A stretch of 64,000 nucleotides of DNA, taken from assembly GCF_029871245.1 (NCBI RefSeq), contig NZ_SSON01000070.1, forward strand, positions 1 to 64,000, written 5' to 3'. This document shows, in pieces, positions 18,290 to 25,376 of the stretch. This DNA comes from Pseudomonas sp. BN102. GTDB lineage: Bacteria > Pseudomonadota > Gammaproteobacteria > Pseudomonadales > Pseudomonadaceae. Both the position numbers and the translations under genes were made by a program. Below the pieces are notes generated by a model. The model had not been told where the DNA came from, searched no databases, and saw nothing but the letters and a program-made list of their open reading frames with translations. The stretch's first letter is position 1. Every line of letters starts with the position of its first letter.

Positions 18290-19224
18290 GCCGGTTGCGG
18301 TTCGCCTTGGGTCTGCGGGCGGGCCACCGAGCAGAGGCGGATGGAGTCCGCCAACACCTCAATGGCGCGCGGGCGCGGGAAGCTGGCGCGCCAGGCGATG
18401 GCCACGGTGCGGAAGGGCACCGGCGGCGTCAGCGGGCGGATCTCGATCACGCCGGGGGCGTAGTGGTGGCTGTCCACTGCGGAGAAGGGCAGGATCGACA
18501 CGCCGAGCCCGGAGGCGACCATATGGCGGATGGTTTCCAGGGAGCTGGACTCCACCGTGGTGTGCTTGGCGCTGTCTTCGCCGCCCTTGCGCAGGCTTGG
18601 GCAGGCTTCCAGCACCTGGTCGCGGAAGCAGTGGCCTTCGCCCAGCAGCAGCAGACTCTTGTCGTTGAGCATCTCGCTGTCGATGGTCTCGCGCTCGGTC
18701 CAGGCGTGACCGGTGGGCAGCAGCACATAGAACGGCTCGTCGTAGAGCGGTTTGGTCAGCACGTCGGCTTCGGCGAAGGGCAGGGCGATGATGATCGCGT
18801 CCAGCTCGCCGGTGCGCAGCTTGTCGCGCAGGACGTGGGTGAAGTTCTCTTCGATGTACAGCGGCATCTGCGGGGCGACCCGGTGCAGCTGCGGGATCAG
18901 GTGCGGGAAGAGGTAGGGGCCGACGGTGTAGATCGCGCCTACCTTGAGCGGTGCCGTCAGCTGGTTCTTGCCGGCCTGGGCCATCTCGCGGATGCCCTGG
19001 GCCTGTTCCAGCACCTTCTGCGCCTGGGTGACTATGCCTTCGCCGACCGGGGTCAGGCGTACCGCGCTCTTGCTGCGCTCGAAGATGAGCACGCCGAGCT
19101 CGTCCTCCAGTTTCTTCACCCCGACCGACAGGGTCGGCTGGCTCACGTGGCAGCGCTCTGCGGCACGGCCGAAATGCTGTTCCTGGGCGAGGGTGACGAT
19201 GTAGCGCAGTTCGGTGAGGGTCAT
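18286..19224 (-). CDS. oxyR: Hydrogen peroxide-responsive regulator OxyR
   Basis: LysR-family activator of catalase and peroxide defence genes. The N-terminal winged HTH occupies residues 1-60. The redox-sensing cysteines are C199 (GEGHCF) and C208 (LEACPS), at exactly the E. coli positions. The start at 19224 (MTLTELRYIV) gives the conserved 312-residue length; the open frame extends 18 codons further upstream without support. It is the first gene of oxyR-recG, and tonB ends 88 nt upstream on the same strand. Confidence 0.96.
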   Translation of the reverse strand: MTLTELRYIVTLAQEQHFGRAAERCHVSQPTLSVGVKKLEDELGVLIFERSKSAVRLTPVGEGIVTQAQKVLEQAQGIREMAQAGKNQLTAPLKVGAIYTVGPYLFPHLIPQLHRVAPQMPLYIEENFTHVLRDKLRTGELDAIIIALPFAEADVLTKPLYDEPFYVLLPTGHAWTERETIDSEMLNDKSLLLLGEGHCFRDQVLEACPSLRKGGEDSAKHTTVESSSLETIRHMVASGLGVSILPFSAVDSHHYAPGVIEIRPLTPPVPFRTVAIAWRASFPRPRAIEVLADSIRLCSVARPQTQGEPQPA

Positions 19225-19277
19225 AGCATTTTTCCATTGAGGTCCCGCAAGCATAGCGGCTGCAGTCAATGGAACCA

Positions 19278-19306
19278 AGCGCCTGCGCCGGAGGGGCGCA
19301 GGCGCT
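19278..19306 (-). terminator. Hairpin after tonB
   Basis: AGCGCCTGCGCC pairs perfectly (12 bp) with GGCGCAGGCGCT around a 5-nt loop, 5 nt after the tonB stop on the minus strand. The following bases (TGGTTCC) are only modestly T-rich, so termination may be partial and allow read-through to oxyR. Confidence 0.6.
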
Positions 19307-19311
19307 CGGGG

Positions 19312-20046
19312 TCAGCGGCGGTCCAGCGAGTAGACGAAGGGAGCGACCACTTCCAGGGAGCCGTTGTTCAGCAGCTCGGGCGGAGGCGGAGGCAGCGGCT
19401 GGGCGCGGCGGATCATCTCCAGGGTGGCGCGGTCCAGCGAGGCGCTGCCGGATTTGCCCACCAGGGAGTAGGAGAGCACTTTGCCTTCGCCGTCGATGAC
19501 GAAGCGCAGCCGGTTGACCCCTTCGAAGCCGCGGCGGCGCGCATCTTCCGGGTAGCGCTTGTAGCGCGCCAGGTGGCTGAGCAGTTTGCTCTGCCAGGTC
19601 GGCTTGGCGTCCGAGGGGGCGCTGGCGGCGGCCTGCTGCTGGGCGGCGGGCTTGGTGTCGCTCGGGGCCGTGGTCGGTGCGGCGACGCTTTCCTTCACGC
19701 TCTCGGTTTCCCGTGGCTTTTCCGGCTTGGGCTCGGGCGGCTTGGGCTTCGGTGGCCTCGGCTTGGGTTTCGGCTTGGGCGCGATGGCGATCTTCGGCTT
19801 GGGCGCTTCCACCAGCTTGGGCAGCGGCTCGGGTTCGGGCTCGACCTGCGGCGGGGGCGGCGGGGCCGGCTTGGGCGCTGGGGCCGGCAATGGCTCCAGC
19901 TCCACCACCATGGCCGCGGGCGGCAGCTCGATCGGCTCGGCGTGGGGGCGCCAGTAGAGCGCCCAGAGGCCGAGGCCGACGTGCAGGCCGAGCACCACGA
20001 CCAGGCTGACGCCCCATTGCGACAGCTTGCGTTTGCCTTGGCTCAT
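19312..20046 (-). CDS. tonB: Energy transducer TonB
   Basis: Periplasm-spanning protein that couples the proton motive force (through ExbB/ExbD) to outer-membrane receptors. One N-terminal membrane anchor (about residues 11-31) is followed by a Pro/Lys/Glu-rich spacer (about 45-110; runs such as PKPKPKPRPPKPKPPEPKPE). The TonB C-terminal domain starts at about 150 (HLARYKRYPEDARRRGFEG) and runs to the end. Length 244. The start codon overlaps the exbD stop by 4 nt. Family paralogues are common in Pseudomonas, so which receptors it serves is not visible. Confidence 0.94.
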   Translation of the reverse strand: MSQGKRKLSQWGVSLVVVLGLHVGLGLWALYWRPHAEPIELPPAAMVVELEPLPAPAPKPAPPPPPQVEPEPEPLPKLVEAPKPKIAIAPKPKPKPRPPKPKPPEPKPEKPRETESVKESVAAPTTAPSDTKPAAQQQAAASAPSDAKPTWQSKLLSHLARYKRYPEDARRRGFEGVNRLRFVIDGEGKVLSYSLVGKSGSASLDRATLEMIRRAQPLPPPPPELLNNGSLEVVAPFVYSLDRR

Positions 20047-20468
20047 TTAGTGCCGACCGTCTCGAGTCCGACCAGGCCAATCTTCAGGTAGCCGGCACCG
20101 CGCAGGGCGTCCATGACTTCCATCAGGCGGCCGTATTCCACCACCTTGTCGCCGCGGACGAAGATGGTCTTCTCCTTGTCGGCGTTGGTCAGCTTGTCCA
20201 GCACGCCACCCAGTTGCTCTTCGCTGACGGGCTCGTTGTCCAGGTACAGGCTCTTGTCTTCCTTGATGCTCAAGTAGATCGGCTTGTCCGGCCTGGGGGC
20301 GGGCTTGGCAGTGGAGGCGGGCAGGTCGACCTTGATGTCGACCGTGGCCAGCGGTGCCGCGACCATGAAGATGATCAGCAGTACCAGCATCACGTCGATG
20401 AAGGGGGTGACGTTGATCTCGTGGGTTTCCTGGAGATCATCGCCGCCTTCGTTCAGATGGATTCCCAT
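20043..20468 (-). CDS. exbD: Biopolymer transport protein ExbD
   Basis: 141-residue partner of ExbB. A single N-terminal membrane helix holds the essential aspartate D25 in VTPFIDVMLVLLIIFMV, followed by a periplasmic domain. It starts 3 nt after the exbB stop and overlaps tonB by ATGA, a tightly coupled exbB-exbD-tonB operon. Confidence 0.95.
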   Translation of the reverse strand: MGIHLNEGGDDLQETHEINVTPFIDVMLVLLIIFMVAAPLATVDIKVDLPASTAKPAPRPDKPIYLSIKEDKSLYLDNEPVSEEQLGGVLDKLTNADKEKTIFVRGDKVVEYGRLMEVMDALRGAGYLKIGLVGLETVGTK

Positions 20469-20471
20469 GGA

Positions 20472-21455
20472 TTAGCCCACTTTCACCATTTGCGGAGACT
20501 GGCCACGATCGGCCGGATGATGGTCGAGGTCACGGCTGACCAGCAGCAGGACCTGGGCCGAAGCGTCCGCCACCTGGGCCTTGTAGCCGGCGATGGAGCG
20601 CGCGAAGACGTTGTAGATGACCACGGCAGGGATCGCCGCCACCAGGCCCAGGGCGGTGGCCAGCAGTGCTTCGGCGATGCCGGGGGCGACCACGGCGAGG
20701 TTGGTGGTCTGGGATTTGGCGATGCCGATGAAGCTGTTCATGATGCCCCAGACGGTGCCGAACAGGCCGACGAAGGGCGCGGTGGAGCCGATGGTGGCGA
20801 GCACCCCGGTGCCTTGGCTCATCTGCCGGCCGCTGGCGGCCACCAGGCGCTCCAGGCGGAAGCTGACGCGCTCCTTGATGCCTTCCTTCTCGCGCAGGTT
20901 GGTCGAAAGCTTCAGTTCTTCCTGAGCATCCAGCACCAGCAGGCGGGAGACGCAGGCGTCGTTATTTACCTTGTCACCGGCCTCGTTCAGGCTGCGGGAG
21001 CCCTTCAGGACCAGCAGCTCGCGGCGCAGGCGGCGCTTGGCGGCCAGCAGTTCGAAGCCCTTGGCGATCCACACGGTCCAGGTCAGGACCGAGGCCAGGG
21101 CCAGGCCGATCATCACGGCCTTCACCACGATATCGGCGTTCTGGTACATGCCCCAGGGCGACAGGTCGTGGGCCAGCATCTGCTCACCTTCCTGCTCGGC
21201 GGCCAGCGGGTCGACGGGCAGGGCATTCGGGTCCTGGGCGGCGGCGGCCGGAGCGGCAGCGCCTTCGGCAGCCGGTGCAGCGGTGCTCGCTTCCGCAGGT
21301 GCAGCGGCCTGGCTGGCGGCCGGTACGGCCTGTGCGGTGGGCTCCTCGGCGAAGGAGGCATTGGGCGCCAGCATCAGGCTGATCAGCAGGGCTGCCAGCA
21401 GGCGTGGCGGGCGGGAGGCGACATTGGGCTGGGCGTTGCGGGCGTTGGGATTCAT
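20472..21455 (-). CDS. exbB: Biopolymer transport protein ExbB (long form with signal sequence)
   Basis: Proton-channel subunit of the TonB motor. An N-terminal signal sequence (LLAALLISLMLAPNASFA) and an Ala/Pro-rich periplasmic segment (about 35-95) come before the MotA/TolQ/ExbB core of three membrane helices; conserved runs include GSTAPFVGLFGTVWGIMNSF and GIAEALLATALGLVAAIPAV. The extended N-terminus is typical of Pseudomonas ExbB. I prefer the ATG at 21455 because it places a proper signal peptide; the frame is open from 21494 and neither start has a strong ribosome-binding site. Confidence 0.9.
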   Translation of the reverse strand: MNPNARNAQPNVASRPPRLLAALLISLMLAPNASFAEEPTAQAVPAASQAAAPAEASTAAPAAEGAAAPAAAAQDPNALPVDPLAAEQEGEQMLAHDLSPWGMYQNADIVVKAVMIGLALASVLTWTVWIAKGFELLAAKRRLRRELLVLKGSRSLNEAGDKVNNDACVSRLLVLDAQEELKLSTNLREKEGIKERVSFRLERLVAASGRQMSQGTGVLATIGSTAPFVGLFGTVWGIMNSFIGIAKSQTTNLAVVAPGIAEALLATALGLVAAIPAVVIYNVFARSIAGYKAQVADASAQVLLLVSRDLDHHPADRGQSPQMVKVG

Positions 21456-21536
21456 GCTGGCCGGACCTGAAGGAAAGGATGCGGTTTCGTCCATGGCGTT
21501 GGAGCGTCAGCCTGGACCGAAGGGGTGGCATTATTG

Positions 21537-21549
21537 CAAGTAATTCTTG
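21537..21549. promoter_or_regulatory. Palindrome CAAGTAATTCTTG upstream of exbB
   Basis: A 13-bp near-perfect palindrome (CAAG-TAATT-CTTG) in the AT-rich gap between exbB and the divergent epimerase gene. It shares about 8 of 14 positions with the 7-1-7 Fur box, which is weak. Fur control of exbB-exbD-tonB would be expected biologically. Confidence 0.3.
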
Positions 21550-21670
21550 TTTGTAAAAGTGACTATATAACAATGATGGCCTTGCGCGACGATTCGCCCC
21601 ATCCGGTAGCGCCGATTTGGCGATAGCCGTCCCTGCCCCTATCCTCAGGAAATTTCCGGAGCGCCCCCTG

Positions 21671-22528
21671 ATGTCCATTTCTGCTTCCCTCCTGATCGCC
21701 GGCTGCGGCGATGTCGGTAGCCGCCTTGCGCAGCAGATGTTGCAGGCCGGCTGGAACGTCTACGGCCTGCGCCGCCAGGTCGCGGCACTGCCTGGCGGCG
21801 TCCTGCCGGTAGCGGGCGACCTGCAGCGGTCCGCCTGCCCGGCCGACTGGCCACAAGGGCCGCTGGACTACCTGGTCTACTCCGCAGCGGCCAGCCAGCA
21901 CGACGAGGCCGGCTATCGCGCCGCTTACGTGGACGGTTTGCGCCATGTGCTCGAATGGCTGGCGCAACACGGGCAGAAACCGCGGCGGCTGTTGTTCGTT
22001 TCCAGCAGCGGGGTCTATGGCCAGCGCGAAGGCGAATGGATTGACGAAGCTTCGCCCGCCGAGCCCGATGGTTTCTCCGGCCAGGTGATGCTGGAGGCCG
22101 AGCGCCTGGCCCTGGACAGCGGCATACCGGCTACCCGGGTGCGCCTGACCGGTATCTACGGGCCGGGCCGCGAATGGCTGCTCAAGCAGGTGCGCATGGG
22201 CTACCGGGTGGTCAGTGAACCGCCGCTCTATGCCAACCGCATCCATGTCGACGACTGCGCCGGGCTCCTGGCCCATCTGCTCGCGGCTGACGTCGCCGGG
22301 GTGGCATTGGCGAACTGCTATATCGGCGTCGATGACGCACCGGCCCCGCTGCACGAGGTCGTGGGTTGGTTGCGCGAGCGACTGGGCGTGACCGGCTGGG
22401 CCGAGGAGTCCACGGTGCGCCGCTCCGGCAGCAAGCGCTGCAGCAACGCCCGCGCCCGCGCTCTCGGTTGGGCGCCGCGCTACCCCAGCTATCGCGAGGG
22501 GTATGCGGCGATCCTGGACGGCCGTTGA
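21671..22528 (+). CDS. NAD(P)-binding epimerase/dehydratase-like protein (extended SDR)
   Basis: A 285-residue Rossmann-fold protein of the YeeZ type. The N-terminal nucleotide motif LLIAGCGDVGSRLA (residues 7-20) and LFVSSSGVYGQREG, containing the SDR S-x-Y region, fit an NAD-dependent epimerase or dehydratase; substrate unknown. The start at 21671 (MSISASLLIAGCG) follows GGAG with 10-nt spacing. It is divergent from exbB and 2 nt upstream of an AraC-type regulator, likely cotranscribed. Confidence 0.8.
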   Translation: MSISASLLIAGCGDVGSRLAQQMLQAGWNVYGLRRQVAALPGGVLPVAGDLQRSACPADWPQGPLDYLVYSAAASQHDEAGYRAAYVDGLRHVLEWLAQHGQKPRRLLFVSSSGVYGQREGEWIDEASPAEPDGFSGQVMLEAERLALDSGIPATRVRLTGIYGPGREWLLKQVRMGYRVVSEPPLYANRIHVDDCAGLLAHLLAADVAGVALANCYIGVDDAPAPLHEVVGWLRERLGVTGWAEESTVRRSGSKRCSNARARALGWAPRYPSYREGYAAILDGR

Positions 22529-22530
22529 GG

Positions 22531-23331
22531 ATGGATGCCAATCGCATGCTGGCGCGCCCCTGGTTGCCGGGGGTGGAGCTGTTCCATGCGGATTTTTCCG
22601 GGCAGCCTTTCGGCCGCCATAGCCACGACGCCTTCGCCATAGGCGCCATTCTCCAAGGTATCGGCGGCTACCAGTGCCGGGGCGCCCGCCACGCCCTGCC
22701 GGCCGGCACCCTGTCGCTGATGAACCCCGAGGAGCCGCACACCGGTCATGCCGAGTCGGAGCGGCTGGTCTATCGGATGCTCTATGTCGAGGAGGCACGT
22801 CTGCCGGCCCTGCTCGGCCGCAAGCGTCTGCCCAGTGGCTTCCGCGAGCTGAATCCGGCCGATGACGGACAGGTCGCAGCGGGCCTGTCGCGGCTGGCGG
22901 CCGAGTTCGAGCGGGGAGATGCGCTGGCGCTGGAAAGTGAACTGCTGGACGTGCTGGAGCGGGTGTTCGTACGCCATGGCGGTCTGCGCGCGGCGGCACC
23001 GGCCACGCGGGACGGCGGCGTGACCGCGTTTCTGCGCGATTACCTGGAGGCGCACTACGCGGATGCGGTCAGCCTGGAACAACTTGCCGGCCTGGTGCAG
23101 CGTCATCCGCGCCACCTGATCGAGGCCTTCCGCCGCGCCTACGGTGTGCCGCCGCACACCTACCTGCTGCAGCGCCGGGTGCGCGAGGCCAAGCGCCTGC
23201 TGCTCGGCGACCAGTCGCCGTTGGAGGTCGCGTTGTCGCTGGGTTTCTACGACCAGGCGCACTTCTCCGGCACCTTCAAACGCTTCACTGGCGTGACGCC
23301 GGGCCAGTTTCGTCGCGCCGCGCGCGCCTGA
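22531..23331 (+). CDS. AraC-family transcriptional regulator
   Basis: A 266-residue regulator. The N-terminal half is a cupin-like AraC ligand-binding domain (FGRHSHDAFAIGAILQGIGG, and NPEEPHTGHA). The C-terminal ~100 residues contain two HTH motifs ending in the signature LSLGFYDQAHFSGTFKRFTGVTPGQFRR. The ATG at 22531 starts 2 nt after the epimerase stop (TGAGGATG). It is followed by a LysE-type exporter, and AraC regulators of this cupin type often control such adjacent exporters (inference). Confidence 0.88.
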   Translation: MDANRMLARPWLPGVELFHADFSGQPFGRHSHDAFAIGAILQGIGGYQCRGARHALPAGTLSLMNPEEPHTGHAESERLVYRMLYVEEARLPALLGRKRLPSGFRELNPADDGQVAAGLSRLAAEFERGDALALESELLDVLERVFVRHGGLRAAAPATRDGGVTAFLRDYLEAHYADAVSLEQLAGLVQRHPRHLIEAFRRAYGVPPHTYLLQRRVREAKRLLLGDQSPLEVALSLGFYDQAHFSGTFKRFTGVTPGQFRRAARA

Positions 23332-23401
23332 GTTTTCTCCAAGACCGCAGCCCCGCAAGGCTCCGACACTGGCCGCCGTGTTTTCACGGGGGTTCGAAGT
23401 C

Positions 23402-24028
23402 ATGCTTGCGCTGTTCCTGCTGGTCGCCAGCACCCATTTCGCCGCCCTGCTGTCGCCGGGGCCGGATTTCTTCCTGTTGTTGCGCGCTGGGCTGGTCAAG
23501 GGGTTGCGCCATGCCTACGGCGTAGCGGCGGGTATCGCCCTGGCCAATCTGCTGAGCATGCTGCTGGTGGTGCTGGCCTTGAGCCTGCTGCCCGCGTCCG
23601 GAGGTGTTGGCTGGCAGTTGCTGCAGCTGGCGGGCGGCGCCTGGTTCGTCTGGATTGGCGCCCAGGCGCTGCTGGCGCGACGTGAACTGGCGCTGCCGGA
23701 GGCCGAGGCCGGCGGACTCGGTTCGTGGCGGCGGGGATTTTCCGAGGGCCTGCTGGCGAGCAGCCTGAATCCCAAGCTGCCGATCTTCTATGCCGGCCTG
23801 TTCGGTGTGCTGCGCAACGCTGCCATGCCCGGCTGGGGGCTGGCCATGAGCATGGGCTGGATGACTGCCGTGGTGCTGGTCTGGGACATGGCCCTGGTGC
23901 GGCTGCTGGGCCACCCGCGCTGGCGCGGCTGGCTGCAGGCGCGGGTGCGTTTGCTGGACCAGCTGTGCGGCGTCCTGTTGCTGGCGCTGGGGGGATGGCT
24001 GGCGGTGGGGGCGTGTAGGTTGGGCTGA
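23402..24028 (+). CDS. LysE/RhtB-family amino acid exporter
   Basis: A 208-residue inner-membrane protein with about six hydrophobic segments and the family motif LLSPGPDFFLLLRAGL near residue 15-30. It likely exports amino acids or homoserine-lactone-like compounds. The start at 23402 is favoured over an in-frame GTG at 23378. Its last residues (CRLG) and the TGA stop lie inside a palindromic repeat that begins at 24015, so the original C-terminus may have been replaced. Confidence 0.85.
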   Translation: MLALFLLVASTHFAALLSPGPDFFLLLRAGLVKGLRHAYGVAAGIALANLLSMLLVVLALSLLPASGGVGWQLLQLAGGAWFVWIGAQALLARRELALPEAEAGGLGSWRRGFSEGLLASSLNPKLPIFYAGLFGVLRNAAMPGWGLAMSMGWMTAVVLVWDMALVRLLGHPRWRGWLQARVRLLDQLCGVLLLALGGWLAVGACRLG

Positions 24029-24093
24029 GCTACGCGAAGCCCACCAGACGGGGTGCGAAGATGTTGGGCTTCGCTGCGCTCAGCCCAACCTAC
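24015..24093. repeat. Palindromic repeat, family A copy 2
   Basis: GTAGGTTGGGCTGAGC ... GCTCAGCCCAACCTAC (79 bp) with inner arms GCGAAGCCCA and TTGGGCTTCGC. It overlaps the last 14 nt of the LysE-type gene. Confidence 0.9.
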
Positions 24094-24110
24094 AGGAGCC
24101 GGTTGAGCAT

Positions 24111-24148
24111 GTAGGATGGGCCGGGCGGCGCTCCGCCTCAGCCCACTA
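24111..24148. repeat. Palindromic repeat, family B partial copy
   Basis: GTAGGATGGGCCGGGCGGCGCTCCGCCTCAGCCC resembles the left part of the complete copy at 46756-46848 and follows family A copy 2 in the same A-B order seen at 5754-5910. Confidence 0.7.
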
Positions 24149-24173
24149 CCGAGACTCCCGTGGACGTCGAGGG

Positions 24174-24908
24174 TCAGTCGCGTTCCAGCAGCCAGGCCCG
24201 CTTGCCAGGGAAATACTCGGGCATCTCGTCGACCTGCGCGCGGTTGCGTGCTTCGAGGATCTGCAGTTCGTCGCCGTCATGGACGAAGATCCAGGCCGCG
24301 CCCTGGTTGTCCTGCTGCAGCCAGATGCTGTCGTTCTCGCCGCTCATGGCCGCGCAATCGCCGGCCAGGCAAAGCGCGTAGCGGTCGGCACCCGGCAGGC
24401 CTTCCAGGCTGCCGTCGGGATTGAACCTGACCAGGCCGCCTTCGCCCTTACCCTCGACTACCTTCCAATCGCCGCCGAGGTAGGCGGAATAGAGTGCATG
24501 CTCGAAGGCGCTACCCGGCGGGGCGCCGGCGGCGGGGGCATTGGCCGGATGGACGAAGCGCTGTTCGGGGAGGTTTTCGCTGGCCTTCTGTACCAGTTCG
24601 TCGCCGTCCACTTCCAGCAGTTCGTGGTAATCGCCGTAGAAGTCCACCCGCCAGTCGCCATCTTCCTGGGAGGCCAGGCGCCCTTCACCCAGTTCGAACC
24701 CGTTGCTGTAGTGGGCTTCGCCGGATTTCTGGTCGATCTGCCATTCGAGGTTGGGGCCATAGGCCAGCAGGGCCTCGCGCAGCTTGCCTTCATTGGCCGC
24801 GGCATTGATCGCCGCCTGGTTGATCCAGATGCCGCTGGGGTCGGAGGGATTGCTGGAGCAGCCGCCGAGAATGGCTGCGCAGAGCAGCAGGGGGAGGGCG
24901 TGACGCAT
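24174..24908 (-). CDS. Hypothetical lipoprotein
   Basis: I do not recognise a domain. A type II signal peptide (MRHALPLLLCAAILGGC) ends in lipobox LGGC with acylated C17. The 244-residue protein is rich in acidic and aromatic residues (WQIDQKSGEAHYSNGFELGE, WRVDFYGDYHELLEVDGDEL). It has paired cysteines at CLAGDCAAM (about 197-202), which could form a disulfide. The start at 24908 has AAGGA with 7-nt spacing. It is on the same strand as ridA and spoT, 57 nt downstream of ridA. An orthologue at a similar place in P. aeruginosa is likely (inference). Confidence 0.75.
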   Translation of the reverse strand: MRHALPLLLCAAILGGCSSNPSDPSGIWINQAAINAAANEGKLREALLAYGPNLEWQIDQKSGEAHYSNGFELGEGRLASQEDGDWRVDFYGDYHELLEVDGDELVQKASENLPEQRFVHPANAPAAGAPPGSAFEHALYSAYLGGDWKVVEGKGEGGLVRFNPDGSLEGLPGADRYALCLAGDCAAMSGENDSIWLQQDNQGAAWIFVHDGDELQILEARNRAQVDEMPEYFPGKRAWLLERD

Positions 24909-24965
24909 GACGGATTCCTTCCGGAACGACACCACGGGCCAGACGGCCCATGGCGGGAGAGTCTC

Positions 24966-25346
24966 TTATTCGAGGACCAGGATGGCGTCCATTTCTACCT
25001 GGGAGCCGCGCGGAAGGGCAGCGACGCCGATGGCGGCACGAGCCGGGTAGGGCTGCTGGAAGTAGCGGCCCATGACTTCGTTGACCTTGGCAAAGTGGGA
25101 CAGGTCGGTGAGGAAGATGTTCAGCTTGACGATGTCCTTGAAGGAGCCGCCAGCGGCTTCGGCCACGGCCTTCAGGTTCTCGAATACCTGCACGGTTTGC
25201 GCTTCGAAGCCTTCCACCAGTTCCATGGTCTTGGGGTCCAGCGGGATCTGGCCGGACAGATAGACGGTGTTGCCGGCCTTGATCGCCTGGGAGTAGGTGC
25301 CGATGGCGGCGGGGGCCTTGTCGCTGCTGATGACGGTCTTGCTCAT
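24966..25346 (-). CDS. ridA: 2-iminobutanoate/2-iminopropanoate deaminase RidA
   Basis: Hydrolyses reactive enamine/imine intermediates released by PLP enzymes, protecting other PLP enzymes. The 126-residue YjgF/RidA protein has the family arginine R103 ([12 protein letters not shown]) and E118 with VEMDAI. It starts 30 nt after spoT's stop on the same strand, as in many gammaproteobacteria. A second RidA-family gene occurs beside dadA (50230). Confidence 0.95.
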   Translation of the reverse strand: MSKTVISSDKAPAAIGTYSQAIKAGNTVYLSGQIPLDPKTMELVEGFEAQTVQVFENLKAVAEAAGGSFKDIVKLNIFLTDLSHFAKVNEVMGRYFQQPYPARAAIGVAALPRGSQVEMDAILVLE

Positions 25347-25376
25347 GGGAACTCCTTGGGTCTCTTGAGGGGTCGG

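Noticed and set aside
18295-20091. Long frames (573-598 codons) opposite oxyR and tonB
   Set aside because: Antisense or alternate frames of genes with clear domains; the low-complexity translations lack conserved motifs.
21537-21549. Fur box before exbB
   Set aside because: Only about 8 of 14 positions fit the 7-1-7 consensus; listed only as a weak palindrome.
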